Origin: Marivirga salinae | GTDB taxonomy: Bacteria; Bacteroidota; Bacteroidia; Cytophagales; Cyclobacteriaceae | Direction of reading: 5' to 3' | Assembly: GCF_030503855.1 (NCBI RefSeq) | Contig: NZ_CP129971.1 | Coordinates: forward strand, 1,743,501 to 1,807,500 | Length of the DNA: 64,000 bases | In this document: piece by piece, positions 1-9,193 of the stretch | Position numbering within the stretch: position 1 is the first letter of the stretch | Layout of the letters: every line of letters starts with the position of its first letter | Notes under the pieces: generated by a model | Told to the model about the DNA's origin: nothing | Databases searched by the model: none | What the model saw: only the letters and a program-made list of their open reading frames with translations | Translations under genes and position numbers: made by a program

Positions 1-24
1 AATCTACAGTTTTTCGCTTTTCCA

Positions 25-156
25 TCATCCAACACTCTCATTCACTTCCTTAATTTCCTCTTCAGTCAGCCTATAAAACTCATAAACCATTTGGTCAATC
101 TGTAATAGATCGGGTTTAACTTTCAGAAAAGCCTTATTCAGCGATTTTCGGGGGAG
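25..156 (-). pseudogene. 3' remnant of a type IIG restriction enzyme / DNA methyltransferase-like gene
   Basis: On the minus strand an open frame of 44 codons ends at a TGA (25-27). Its last residues include QIDQMVYEFYRLTEEEIKEV, which resembles the extreme C-terminus of Eco57I-like type IIG restriction enzymes and large class I DNA methyltransferases (typically ...LVYELYGLTEEEIxIVE). An in-frame TGA at 157-159 closes the frame upstream, and the next 150 bases show no coding pattern in any minus-strand frame. I therefore read it as the tail of a lost gene. The family match is from memory of a short motif, so the assignment is tentative. Confidence 0.4.
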
Positions 157-341
157 TCAGGATATTATAAGTCATAAGCGTGTAAAATGGGTGCTATGGT
201 TCAATCAACCTTTAAATTAAAGGAATAAGATTAAATATCAGCAGGGATCGCTTATTTATTGTGATTTAGTGTGCAAAATTTTAAAGGTTAGAGAGCTTAG
301 ATGAAATTCCTTCTTAAATCTCAAAGTTTACAACATAACCA

Positions 342-1715
342 TCACTTCCCAATACAAAACTTACTAAAGATATTAGCCAACAAATCATCCGTTGTAATCT
401 CACCAGTGATCTCACCTAAGAAGCGTAAGGCATGACGAATATCTAAAGCCAAGAAGTCGCCAGTGATATTATCACCTAAACCTCTCAACACTGCATTTAA
501 GCTGTTTTGGGTTTGAACTAGATTATCATAATGACGGATGTTGGTCACTACTGTGTCTCCTGTTTTGAAGTTATCCAGATTTACGGTTTCTACAAGTTTG
601 CTTTTTAGAGCTTCCAAACCTTCTTTGTTGATGGCAGAAATAAATAAAGTGTTAGGGTCTTTTTTCATTTCAGCGAATAATTCAGGCTGTGCTTCGTCCA
701 TTTTATTACCAACTTTAATAAATGGAATTCCCAAATTCTCCAGCATATTGATATCCCGATTGACTTCGGTTAAGGAATCGTTTTTCAAATCGAACATATA
801 GATGATTAAGGAAGCTTGCTTCATTTTCTCCTTGGTTCGAGAAACACCTATTGCTTCTACTTTATCTTCCGTATCACGCAAACCAGCGGTATCTATAAAG
901 CGGAAAACTACACCTTCCAAATTGATTTCATCTTCTATGAAATCTCGGGTGGTTCCGGCTATATCTGAAACTATAGCTTTTTCTTCATTTAAAAGCGCAT
1001 TGAGTAAGGTAGATTTCCCGGTATTAGGCTTTCCGGCAATCACGGTTGGAACCCCATTTTTGATCACATTTCCTAAATCAAAACTACTCACCAAAGCGGT
1101 TATCACACTAAGCAATTGATTAACCAGCTTTTTTAAATCGTCTCTATCGGCAAATTCTACATCTTCTTCCCCAAAATCTAACTCCAATTCGATCATACTG
1201 GCAAAATGAATTAATTCGGCTCTTAGATTTTTAATTTGCTCTGAAAAACCACCCCGCATTTGGTTCAAAGCAGCTTTGTGGGAAGCTTCTGTATCTGCAT
1301 TAATTAAGTCAGCTACTGCTTCTGCTTGTGCCAAATCAAACTGACCATTTAAGAAAGCTCTTTGTGTAAATTCTCCTGCTTTAGCTAATCGAACTCCTTT
1401 TGTTAAGAATAATTTAATCAGTCGTTGGACGATATATGGTGAGCCATGACAGGAAATCTCCACCACATTTTCTTTTGTGAAGGAATGTGGAGCAATAAAT
1501 AATGTAGCGACTACTTCATCTATGATTTCACCTTCCTCATTACGGATGGTGCCAAAATGCGCAGTATGGCTTTTTTGCTCTAAAAGATTCTTCCCTCTAA
1601 AAACGCTATTGGTAATATCAATAGCATCCTCTCCTGAAAGTCTAATGACTGCAATAGCCCCTACGCCCGGAGCTGTAGATAAAGCAATAATGGTTTCCTT
1701 CAACTGATCTAACAT
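342..1715 (-). CDS. mnmE: tRNA modification GTPase MnmE
   Basis: Potassium-activated GTPase that, with MnmG, adds the carboxymethylaminomethyl group to U34 of certain tRNAs in the cytoplasm. At 457 aa it has the normal family length. The N-terminal tetrahydrofolate-binding domain (about 1-120) is followed by a helical domain into which the G domain is inserted. G motifs visible are GKPNTGKS (G1), GTTRD (G2), DTAG (G3) and NKMD (G4). The protein ends in the family hallmark FCIGK, whose Cys is catalytic. The ATG start agrees with the conserved beginning (IIALSTAPGVGAIAVIRLSG). It stands alone, with a 428-base repeat-rich gap upstream. mnmG is not in the window. Confidence 0.97.
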   Translation of the reverse strand: MLDQLKETIIALSTAPGVGAIAVIRLSGEDAIDITNSVFRGKNLLEQKSHTAHFGTIRNEEGEIIDEVVATLFIAPHSFTKENVVEISCHGSPYIVQRLIKLFLTKGVRLAKAGEFTQRAFLNGQFDLAQAEAVADLINADTEASHKAALNQMRGGFSEQIKNLRAELIHFASMIELELDFGEEDVEFADRDDLKKLVNQLLSVITALVSSFDLGNVIKNGVPTVIAGKPNTGKSTLLNALLNEEKAIVSDIAGTTRDFIEDEINLEGVVFRFIDTAGLRDTEDKVEAIGVSRTKEKMKQASLIIYMFDLKNDSLTEVNRDINMLENLGIPFIKVGNKMDEAQPELFAEMKKDPNTLFISAINKEGLEALKSKLVETVNLDNFKTGDTVVTNIRHYDNLVQTQNSLNAVLRGLGDNITGDFLALDIRHALRFLGEITGEITTDDLLANIFSKFCIGK

Positions 1716-2143
1716 ATTGCAAATTTCATGAATTATTGGCGATTATAAAACGGAAATTTCGATTATACTTAAAAGTCAATAAAAGCTGTCAGATATATAA
1801 CCGATGTTGCCAATCAGGCAAACTTCATATTTTAACCAAGGTTAAAATCATTAGATTCCTGCCTCCGCAGGAATGACGCACAGAAAAATCAAGTTCTCAC
1901 AGTCTTATAATCTTAAGTTCAAAGGAGAAAACAATAAAATCCTTTGCGGAAACTTTGCGGCCCTGTCTGCCGATCAGGCAGGTTAGCGACTCCCGACTAA
2001 AGTGCGGGACAGGTATTGCGAGACATTTTTAGCGTCTATAGACGCCTGCGGTCCATCTTTTTATATGAGTAGTGCATCAAGATATCATGCATTGTTTAAG
2101 TTTAAGTACCTCAATTACTTTTAAAACTAATAATTGTATGACT
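1716..2143. repeat. Gene-free interval with several short inverted repeats
   Basis: No credible gene is visible in these 428 bases. The sequence holds a cluster of GC-richer hairpins unlike the flanking AT-rich DNA: TGCCAATCAGGCA near 1808, ATTCCTGC-ctcc-GCAGGAAT at about 1857-1876, CTGCCGATCAGGCAG near 1967, CCCGACTaaAGTGCGGGACAGG near 1990, and the perfect 14-base palindrome GCGTCTATAGACGC near 2031. The CCCG...GCGGGACAGGT element recurs at about 10860. Such elements look like dispersed intergenic repeats; their function is unknown. Confidence 0.6.
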
Positions 2144-3049
2144 TCAAGGCAATTCTTCCCCTTTTGCAGCGGAATATAAGGCATACCAATCTTCTTTTTC
2201 CATGGTTTTTGATTCTACCGCAAGGGCCTCCTTCAATCTTTCGGTTTTGGAAGTTCCTAAAACTGGAATGATTCCTGAAGGATGTCTCTTGAGGAAAAGC
2301 AACATCAATTGTGCAGTGTTTAGCTCATATTTTACACTTAATCTTTTTAGAATTTGATTTAAGTCTTGATCTGTTTTTGAATTACCTTTATGCATAAAAT
2401 GCCCTCCACCAAGTGGAGACCAGACGGTTGGTCGAATGTTTTTCATCATTAACTGATCTAAAATCCCATCTCCAAAAGGCTTTAAATGCCTTAAGGAAGC
2501 TTCAACTTGATGAGTAACTAATGGGTATACTTTATTAATCATTTCAAATTGAGAAGTAGAAAAATTAGAAACTCCAAAATACTTTACTTTGCCATCATCT
2601 TTTAATTTTTCGAAAGTTTCTGCTATTTCGTTGGGGTTCATTAAAAAATCAGGGCGATGTAACAATAGCACATCTATATAATCTGTTTGAAGATTTATTA
2701 ATGAGTTTTCTACGGATTGAATGATATGTTCCTCACTGCTATCATAAGATTTAATCCTGTTTTTAGGACGATTTTCTGTTGGTATTTTAATTCCACATTT
2801 TGTAGTTATTTGCATTTCATCTCTCAAATGCGGTTTTTCCTTAAGCACTTTTCCGAAATCTGCTTCTGTGGTATAATCCCCATAAATATCGGCATGGTCA
2901 AAATCTCTCAAACCGAGTTCAAGAGATTTCTCAACAAATTCGATCCATTGATTAGTATTGAAGTTTTCTCCCCAGTTCCCCAATCGCATGGTGCCTACTA
3001 AATAGGATGAAAATTCTATGCTGTTTTTAGCTAAGCTTGTTTGTCTCAT
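2144..3049 (-). CDS. Aldo/keto reductase
   Basis: NAD(P)H-dependent oxidoreductase of the aldo/keto reductase superfamily (301 aa, soluble (alpha/beta)8 barrel), resembling the YdhF-type subgroup. The catalytic tetrad is visible as D51 and Y56 (DHADIYGDY), K84 (ITTKCGIK) and H131 (LLLHRPD). The C-terminal cofactor region carries IIPVLGTSKTERL. It reads away from the divergent AI-2E gene at 3148, with about 100 bases between. A possible minus-strand -7 box (TAATTTTG, complement of 3103-3110) lies upstream. The substrate cannot be told from sequence. Confidence 0.92.
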   Translation of the reverse strand: MRQTSLAKNSIEFSSYLVGTMRLGNWGENFNTNQWIEFVEKSLELGLRDFDHADIYGDYTTEADFGKVLKEKPHLRDEMQITTKCGIKIPTENRPKNRIKSYDSSEEHIIQSVENSLINLQTDYIDVLLLHRPDFLMNPNEIAETFEKLKDDGKVKYFGVSNFSTSQFEMINKVYPLVTHQVEASLRHLKPFGDGILDQLMMKNIRPTVWSPLGGGHFMHKGNSKTDQDLNQILKRLSVKYELNTAQLMLLFLKRHPSGIIPVLGTSKTERLKEALAVESKTMEKEDWYALYSAAKGEELP

Positions 3050-3147
3050 TCCATAATTTAAATAAGATTAAAATTTACACAAATATTTCAATATCGCATA
3101 TCCAAAATTAAACTTCTTCGTTAGCTTGCACATAGATTCAATTTAAA

Positions 3148-4209
3148 ATGAAATTAAACGAACATTCAACCACCAATAAGTTATTATTAGTATTAGTGAT
3201 CCCTGTAATCTTTTATAGTTTACAGTTGTTATCATTTATTTTCATTCCGTTAATGTTTGCGATCTTTATTGCATTGCTTTTTACTCCTATGATGCGATGG
3301 ATGAAAAAAAGAAAAGTTCCACAATTTGTTGCTTTAGGGACGGTAATACTCATATTAGCTTTAACAGGCTTTTCTGCAATTAAAATTGTTCAGATGTCCG
3401 GTAAGCAAATAGAAGAAGGTAAATCCGAGATATTTAAAAAATTGGATAATAAAGTGGAGCAGGTAGTAACTCCTTTTGCTGAAACATTAGGATTAAATCA
3501 AGCAAATGGAGAAAGCACAATTAGAAACTTATTAAAAAGTGATAAAATAGAAGGGGTTATTTTGGATAATTTCACTATTACGGTTTCTTTTATTCAAAGT
3601 ACAGTGGTGAATATTTTAATGACATTATTCTTTTTGATGTTGCTATTAGCAGGGTCACTCAACTTTAAAGATATTCTACAAAGTACATTATTTTCTGGTG
3701 GTACTCAATCAGTTAAAACTTTTATGAAAGTGGAACGAAGTGTATCCGATTTCCTGAAGGTGAAAATTTTTGTGAGTTTCTTAACAGGTGTTGCTTTTGG
3801 AGTTATTGCATGGTCATTGGGAATAAGTTTTCCACTCTTTTGGGGGCTCTTGGCTTTCGTTATCAATTTTATACAAATGGTAGGTTCTGTGATTTCCACT
3901 GTTTTAGTGATGATTTTTGCCTTTATAGAAATAGAAAGTCCTGGAACTTTATTATTGGCGGCAATATTATTTACAGGTGCTCAGATATTATTCGGTGCTG
4001 TTTTAGAACCTATATTTATGGGAAGATCTTTTTCAATCAATATCATCGTAGTCTTAGTGATGCTTATGTTCTGGGGATTTATATGGGGAATACCTGGATT
4101 AATATTGTCGATTCCGCTTACCGTACTTTTCAAAACCATCTTGAACGAATTTCCAGGAGGAAAGAAATTTGCCAGGTTGATGTTCCTAACTACAATTCAG
4201 ATAAAATAA
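3148..4209 (+). CDS. AI-2E family transporter (PerM-like), copy 1
   Basis: Polytopic inner-membrane protein (353 aa) of the AI-2E/PerM/YdiK family. Hydrophobic segments lie at the N-terminus (LLLVLVIPVIFYSLQLL, then IPLMFAIFIALLFTPMM), followed by a soluble stretch of about 70 residues and five or more C-terminal membrane segments. The family signature region PLFWGLLAFVINFIQMVGSVI is present. The family name comes from autoinducer-2 export in E. coli, but members also include Na+/H+ antiporters and proteins of unknown transport role, so the substrate is open. A paralogue lies at 7088-8194. A strong hairpin follows the gene, so it is probably transcribed separately from 4357. Confidence 0.88.
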   Translation: MKLNEHSTTNKLLLVLVIPVIFYSLQLLSFIFIPLMFAIFIALLFTPMMRWMKKRKVPQFVALGTVILILALTGFSAIKIVQMSGKQIEEGKSEIFKKLDNKVEQVVTPFAETLGLNQANGESTIRNLLKSDKIEGVILDNFTITVSFIQSTVVNILMTLFFLMLLLAGSLNFKDILQSTLFSGGTQSVKTFMKVERSVSDFLKVKIFVSFLTGVAFGVIAWSLGISFPLFWGLLAFVINFIQMVGSVISTVLVMIFAFIEIESPGTLLLAAILFTGAQILFGAVLEPIFMGRSFSINIIVVLVMLMFWGFIWGIPGLILSIPLTVLFKTILNEFPGGKKFARLMFLTTIQIK

Positions 4210-4219
4210 TTAAATTATT

Positions 4220-4268
4220 GCTTATAGTCTATTTGTTGCGGAAATAAATAGACTATAAGCTATTTTTC
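4220..4268 (+). terminator. Rho-independent terminator after AI-2E copy 1
   Basis: A perfect 15-bp inverted repeat, GCTTATAGTCTATTT (4220-4234) and AAATAGACTATAAGC (4246-4260), has an 11-nt loop and is followed by TATTTTTCTTT. It begins about 10 bases after the stop codon at 4209. Confidence 0.8.
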
Positions 4269-4356
4269 TTTATATAGTTAATCATATAAAGATTAATACC
4301 TAAACCTTCCGTTTTTTTTCGTATTTTAAATAAAACTATTATCTGACCGAATTTAA

Positions 4357-6045
4357 ATGCTGAAAAAGAAGCCCCTTAAAATAACCAGTATTATTTTTTT
4401 TAGCAGCATTATCGCACTTTTCATAGCGTGGCAATTGTTAAAAGAATTGAAAATTAGATCCTATGTGGTGGATTCTATTCATAGTGAACTAAATCATTAT
4501 TTTGAAGATTCGGTGCACTTTCAAATTGAAGATATTTCATTTCAATTTTTGAAAAAAAAAATAGTATTAGAAAAGGTTAATATTAATTTAATTGCCGATC
4601 AAAAAGATACCCTTGCCAGCCTTGAGCTACCAAATATCTATATTTCCTGGGATGATTATTGGGAAACCTTCAATAATCAATTATACAAATTCAATACTTT
4701 AGAACTTAAAAAAGTTAAACTACTTCTCCCCTTTGATTTCAGAAAAATCAAAATGCATGAAGCTTCTCGCCCCTCTTTTGATGGGAGATTTGAGCTTGAA
4801 ATAAAAGATTTTCTTGTGGAGGAAGGTGAAATTCTGTTTTACGATGAACGCAATAGTGAAACAGGTCGGATAACGACAAATTATAATTTAATAGCGAAGG
4901 AGCTTAAGTTTGTAAAGGGAGAGATACCTAAAAAACTCCAAGATGTAGCAAAAAATATTTTTTTAGAGTTTCATGATTTAACCTATTTCCTGAAAGATGA
5001 TATACATAAACTAGATGTTAAAAAACTATCTTTTGATTTATTTAAACAGGATATAACGTTAATTTCTACTCATTTTCGTCCACTTCACTCTCCTGCAGAA
5101 TTTGCCAAATTAAAAAAAGAGGAAGCAAATCATATTGATATCTTTTTAGATAGTGTAAAATTGAAATCCTTAAAATGGCAAGGAGATAGTATGGTCAGTA
5201 TAAATACTGTTTATACCAATCAGGTTGAATTAATAGTGACTAAAGATAAAAATTATCTTTTGCCAGATGATAAATTCGTCCCAATTTTAGTGGATCTTCT
5301 AAAGGAGAGTGATATTTCAATTGATGTAAGAAGATGTATTATCCAAAACATGAATTTAAGCTATTTTGAAATACCGGATGGAAGTCAAGAAACAGGCACT
5401 GTTAGTATTGCCAATATTCAAGGTGAAATTGAAAACATCACGAATAGGAAAGATAGTATAGCAAAACATGGTGCTGATTTGGTGATTATCGCAACTGGAG
5501 ATCTTTATGGTGAAGGAAAGCTAAAAGCGGATATCAGGTATAATTTAAACTCTAAATATGGCTATTTTACTGTGGCAGGGAGCTTACAACCAATGTCTAT
5601 TGGGGCTATCAATCAATACTTGGCCAAATCTGCACCTGTCGAAATTGCATCAGGTAGAATAGATGAATTGTTTTTTAGCTATTCTGGTGGAAATAGAGCG
5701 GTTAGTGGTGAAATGGAATTCAAGTATTCAGATTTAAAAATTGAATTTCACAAAGTTATAAACGAAGAAAAACAAGGAGACAAAGCTTTAAGCTGGTTGG
5801 CGAATATTGCCTTATCGCAGCAAAACCCTAAGCAAAACGGCAGGTTTAGAGTTGGGAAAATAGAATTTGAAAGAGATACCCGTAAATCCATGTTTAGCTA
5901 TTGGTCGAATAGTTTGGTTTCAGGTTTTCAGTCAACTGTGGGGTTAAGTAAAGCCTCCCGAATTGAGAAATTAGAAAAGGAGGAAAAAGAAGATAAAAAC
6001 CTTTGGCAAAAGATGGGTTTTGGAAAGGATAAGGATGATGAATAG
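4357..6045 (+). CDS. AsmA-like membrane-anchored envelope protein
   Basis: 562 aa with one N-terminal membrane anchor (about 10-27, ITSIIFFSSIIALFIAWQLL) and a long beta-rich extracytoplasmic body. The organisation, the repeated amphipathic strands, and the C-terminal MFSYWSNSLVSGFQSTVGL followed by a charged lysine/glutamate tail resemble AsmA/DUF748-like proteins of Bacteroidota. Members of the wider AsmA group form hydrophobic grooves thought to move lipids between membranes. No single motif proves the assignment, so the role is inferred. The 3' end overlaps the next gene by 11 bases, which suggests translational coupling to the GH113-like protein. Confidence 0.6.
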   Translation: MLKKKPLKITSIIFFSSIIALFIAWQLLKELKIRSYVVDSIHSELNHYFEDSVHFQIEDISFQFLKKKIVLEKVNINLIADQKDTLASLELPNIYISWDDYWETFNNQLYKFNTLELKKVKLLLPFDFRKIKMHEASRPSFDGRFELEIKDFLVEEGEILFYDERNSETGRITTNYNLIAKELKFVKGEIPKKLQDVAKNIFLEFHDLTYFLKDDIHKLDVKKLSFDLFKQDITLISTHFRPLHSPAEFAKLKKEEANHIDIFLDSVKLKSLKWQGDSMVSINTVYTNQVELIVTKDKNYLLPDDKFVPILVDLLKESDISIDVRRCIIQNMNLSYFEIPDGSQETGTVSIANIQGEIENITNRKDSIAKHGADLVIIATGDLYGEGKLKADIRYNLNSKYGYFTVAGSLQPMSIGAINQYLAKSAPVEIASGRIDELFFSYSGGNRAVSGEMEFKYSDLKIEFHKVINEEKQGDKALSWLANIALSQQNPKQNGRFRVGKIEFERDTRKSMFSYWSNSLVSGFQSTVGLSKASRIEKLEKEEKEDKNLWQKMGFGKDKDDE

Positions 6046-7075
6046 GTGGAAATACTATCTATTTGTAATCGGGTTAATAGTAATAGCTACATTTAGTAAT
6101 TACCTGTTTTTTTCTGAGGATGAAAACAAAAAGACTTCCAGAATAAAAGGTTTTAATCTAGTGGCACCGCCTGAGCCTTTTGCTATGCATTCTTTAAAAA
6201 ATGTAAAAGAAATTGGAGCCGGCTGGGTAGCCATAATACCTTATGCCTTTTGTAATGCTAAAACCGCTGAGATCGTTTTTGACCATCCGCGTCAATGGTG
6301 GGGAGAAAAGCCAGAGGGAGTAAAGGAATCTATCAATATGGCAAAATCACTGGGCTTGAAAGTGATGCTTAAACCACATTTGTGGGTAGGTGGACAAGGC
6401 TGGGCAGGTGATTTAGATTTTGAATCTGATAGTCTTTGGCAAGTTTTTGAACAGCAATATTTAGATTACGTAAATACTTATGCGTCAATAGCTGATTCAC
6501 TGAATGTGGAGTTATATTGTATAGGTACAGAGATTAAGCAGTCTACCACCAAAAGAAATGAATTTTGGATTAATTTAATTTCTAAAACTAGAAAGAGTTA
6601 TGATGGTAAGATAACCTATGCAGCCAACTGGGATGAGTATAGTCAAATTAAATTTTGGAATGAACTAGATTATATTGGTATAGATGCTTATTTCCCTTTG
6701 AGTGAGGAAAAATCACCAAAAAAAGTGGATTTAATGAATGCTTGGCAGCAACCAAAAAAAGAGATGAAAATACTTTCAGAACAATTTCAGAAACAGATTT
6801 TATTTACTGAATATGGATATGAAAGCATTGATTATAATACCATGGGACATTGGAAATTATCCAAAGACTCATTAGATGTGAATTTTGAGAATCAAAAAAT
6901 AGCATTCGAAGCTTTATTTGAGTCATTCAATTCGGAAGTCTGGTGGAAAGGCGGGTTTATCTGGAAATGGCATTTGAATAAGAAAGAACTGAATAGAAGA
7001 ACTATCAAAGCTTATACACCTCAGAACAAACCAGCACTTAAAATTATAGAATCGGAATTTAAATACAACTTTTAA
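6035..7075 (+). CDS. Membrane-anchored GH113-like glycoside hydrolase (TIM barrel)
   Basis: Predicted secreted or anchored glycosidase, about 346 aa. An N-terminal hydrophobic helix (YYLFVIGLIVIATFSNYLFF) precedes a TIM barrel starting KGFNLVAPPEPF. The pattern matches glycoside hydrolase family 113, whose known members include beta-1,4-mannanases. E166 in CIGTEIKQ is the likely acid/base and E259 in ILFTEYGYES the likely nucleophile. YIGIDAYFP is also typical. ATG at 6035 or 6038 is preferred over TTG at 6020 because both follow AAGGATAAGG and leave the hydrophobic helix at the N-terminus. The start lies inside the end of the AsmA-like gene. True substrate unknown. Confidence 0.78.
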   Translation: MMNRWKYYLFVIGLIVIATFSNYLFFSEDENKKTSRIKGFNLVAPPEPFAMHSLKNVKEIGAGWVAIIPYAFCNAKTAEIVFDHPRQWWGEKPEGVKESINMAKSLGLKVMLKPHLWVGGQGWAGDLDFESDSLWQVFEQQYLDYVNTYASIADSLNVELYCIGTEIKQSTTKRNEFWINLISKTRKSYDGKITYAANWDEYSQIKFWNELDYIGIDAYFPLSEEKSPKKVDLMNAWQQPKKEMKILSEQFQKQILFTEYGYESIDYNTMGHWKLSKDSLDVNFENQKIAFEALFESFNSEVWWKGGFIWKWHLNKKELNRRTIKAYTPQNKPALKIIESEFKYNF

Positions 7076-7087
7076 ACTATTAGAACC

Positions 7088-8194
7088 ATGAAATTATCAT
7101 TTCAGAACTCATTTTTTACACTCGCATTTGTAGCCTTATTGATTGCTTTTATGGTTGTGGCTAAAACTATATTAATTCCAATCGGAATTGCCTTGCTCCT
7201 TGCTTTTATTTTATATCCTGTTCATAAAAAATTTAGAAAATGGGGAATTGGGAATATTCTAGCTGGATTTTTATCTATTTTATTATTGATAATTATTATT
7301 GGCGGTGGTATCACTTTTTTTTCAGCGGAAATCATAGCACTTTCAGATGAAATCAGCAATTTTGGTGTAAAGCTGTCTAAACTCTACACTGATGTTATCA
7401 TTTTTATAAATGAAAATGTGAGTTTGGTGGAAGATTTGAATAAAGAGCAATTATTGAAAGATTTAAAGTCATGGATGAAAAATTCAGCAGGGAGTTTATT
7501 GGGTGGCACTTTTAGTAGTACTGCTAATTTCTTTACTGGATTAATTACCATGTTTATTTATATGTTCTTATTTCTGATTTATCAAAAAGGATTAGTAAGA
7601 GCTTTTATGAAATTTTCACCCAAGGAGAATAAAGATCAGTTTTTCAAAATGTTAAAAGGTGTTCAGCAAGTAGGTCAGAAATACCTTTCTGGAATGTTAA
7701 TTTTAATCGTGATACTAGGAACAGTAAACAGTATAGGGTTATGGATAATTGGCATCGATAGCCCGTTTTTATTCGGGTTTTTAGCTGCTTCTTTATCTAT
7801 TATCCCATATATTGGTACTACTCTTGGAGCCACTATTCCTGTCTTGTATGCATTCATGTCTCATGATCAATTATGGGTTCCCCTTGCTGTAGCCATTTTA
7901 TTTTGGGTGATTCAATTGGTTGAAAGTAATTTTTTAAGTCCAAAAGTGGTAGGCAATAGCGTGAATGTAAATGCATTTGCAGCTATTTTAAGTTTGATCA
8001 TTGGAGCTTCTATTTGGGGAGTTGCGGGCATGGTGTTATTCCTGCCTTTTGCAGCTATGTTGAAAGTTATTTGCGAAGAATATAAACCATTACAACCCTT
8101 AGCTCTATTAATCGGCAATACCAATTTCCAAGATGGGGAAAGTAGTAAAAAGGGGCTTTTTCAGAGATTGAAGGATAAGATAAAGAGTAAATAG
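7088..8194 (+). CDS. AI-2E family transporter (PerM-like), copy 2
   Basis: Second AI-2E family membrane protein (368 aa), 12 bases after the GH113-like gene and probably in one transcript with 4357 and 6035. It opens with two adjacent membrane segments (SFFTLAFVALLIAFMVVAK, then IPIGIALLLAFILYP) and has several more in the second half. The family-typical SIIPYIGTTLGATIPVLYA is visible, and the basic C-terminus ends KKGLFQRLKDKIKSK. The two paralogues differ clearly and are not a recent tandem duplication. Substrate unknown. Confidence 0.87.
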   Translation: MKLSFQNSFFTLAFVALLIAFMVVAKTILIPIGIALLLAFILYPVHKKFRKWGIGNILAGFLSILLLIIIIGGGITFFSAEIIALSDEISNFGVKLSKLYTDVIIFINENVSLVEDLNKEQLLKDLKSWMKNSAGSLLGGTFSSTANFFTGLITMFIYMFLFLIYQKGLVRAFMKFSPKENKDQFFKMLKGVQQVGQKYLSGMLILIVILGTVNSIGLWIIGIDSPFLFGFLAASLSIIPYIGTTLGATIPVLYAFMSHDQLWVPLAVAILFWVIQLVESNFLSPKVVGNSVNVNAFAAILSLIIGASIWGVAGMVLFLPFAAMLKVICEEYKPLQPLALLIGNTNFQDGESSKKGLFQRLKDKIKSK

Positions 8195-8296
8195 TTGCTT
8201 AAATTTAGTAGATAGATTACGCTTACAGAATACACTGAAAACCACAGAATAAAAGGTGATTTATCTTTCTGTGTAATTTTGTGCTTTCTGTGAGCT

Positions 8297-9142
8297 TCAT
8301 CGTCTCCCAAATACAAACCGATCTTTCCCCTGCATATCTCCCATGATTTTTACATCCCGAAAACCTTTTTCCTCCATCAATTTTTTCACTTCTCTTCCGA
8401 ATTGTTCATTAATTTCAAAGTATAATTCTCCGCCTTTAATTAAATGCTGACTTGCTAGTTGGGTAATTCTCTCATAAAATTTCAAAGCATCATGGTTGGG
8501 TACAAACAGAGCATTAGCGGGTTCATGTTCAAACACCTTGGTTTGCATTTCAGCTTTCTCCTTTTCTAAAACATAAGGCGGATTACTGATCCAGATATTT
8601 GACTTAGGTAAATCTAAATCCTCAATTAAAATATCTGCTTGAATAAAGCTAACCTTAGCATGATTAAGCAAAGCATTTCTCTTTGCTGTTGCTAATGCAG
8701 AGGAGCTGATATCTACCGCATAAACTTCACAGTGCTTTCTTTCCTTAGCAATTGTTATTGGGATTATTCCACTTCCTGTGCCTATGTCCACGATCAATTG
8801 CTCGCTCAAATCAGGATTGTTTTCTAATATTAAGTGCACTAATTCTTCCGTCTCCCTTCTTGGGATCAAAACATTAGGATTGACTAAAAACTGTCTGCCA
8901 TAAAACTCGACTTTACCTAAAATATGCTGAATGGGTTTCCCGCTTTTCAGTTCTGAGAGAATAGAATCAATTTTTTTATCTATGGAGATTGAAGTCTCAA
9001 TTTCTTTTTCCAATAAAACATCCATGCGGGAAATCTGAAATTGGTCTTCAAGAATTAAGAAGGCAATGGCTCCAGCTTCACCTACAGTTTCAAATTCAGC
9101 TATTGAATTTTTAATTTTTTCTAAGACTAGTTTACTGTTCAT
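8297..9142 (-). CDS. prmC: Peptide chain release factor N5-glutamine methyltransferase PrmC
   Basis: SAM-dependent enzyme that methylates the Gln of the GGQ motif in release factors 1 and 2. 281 aa, family length. The N-terminal helical domain is followed by the Rossmann methyltransferase core with VDIGTGSGIIPI (SAM motif I), YAVDISSSAL (motif II) and the catalytic SNPPYV motif that holds the glutamine. VLIPRRETEELV, also a family signature, precedes motif I. It is divergent from ribD with about 50 bases between the starts. No release-factor gene is adjacent here. Confidence 0.95.
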   Translation of the reverse strand: MNSKLVLEKIKNSIAEFETVGEAGAIAFLILEDQFQISRMDVLLEKEIETSISIDKKIDSILSELKSGKPIQHILGKVEFYGRQFLVNPNVLIPRRETEELVHLILENNPDLSEQLIVDIGTGSGIIPITIAKERKHCEVYAVDISSSALATAKRNALLNHAKVSFIQADILIEDLDLPKSNIWISNPPYVLEKEKAEMQTKVFEHEPANALFVPNHDALKFYERITQLASQHLIKGGELYFEINEQFGREVKKLMEEKGFRDVKIMGDMQGKDRFVFGRR

Positions 9143-9193
9143 TTCAGATTCCTTTCCTCAAAGTTCATGAATTTTTATTTAGTTTTGCCTGTG

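Noticed and set aside
3810..4247. 145-codon frame inside the first AI-2E gene
   Set aside because: It is a shifted frame of a well-supported membrane protein gene and contains no recognisable domain.
8195..8296. CACAGAA...TTCTGTG repeats between AI-2E copy 2 and prmC as a regulatory site
   Set aside because: They look like a degenerate dispersed intergenic repeat, possibly acting as a weak terminator between convergent genes; the pairing is too imperfect to call.
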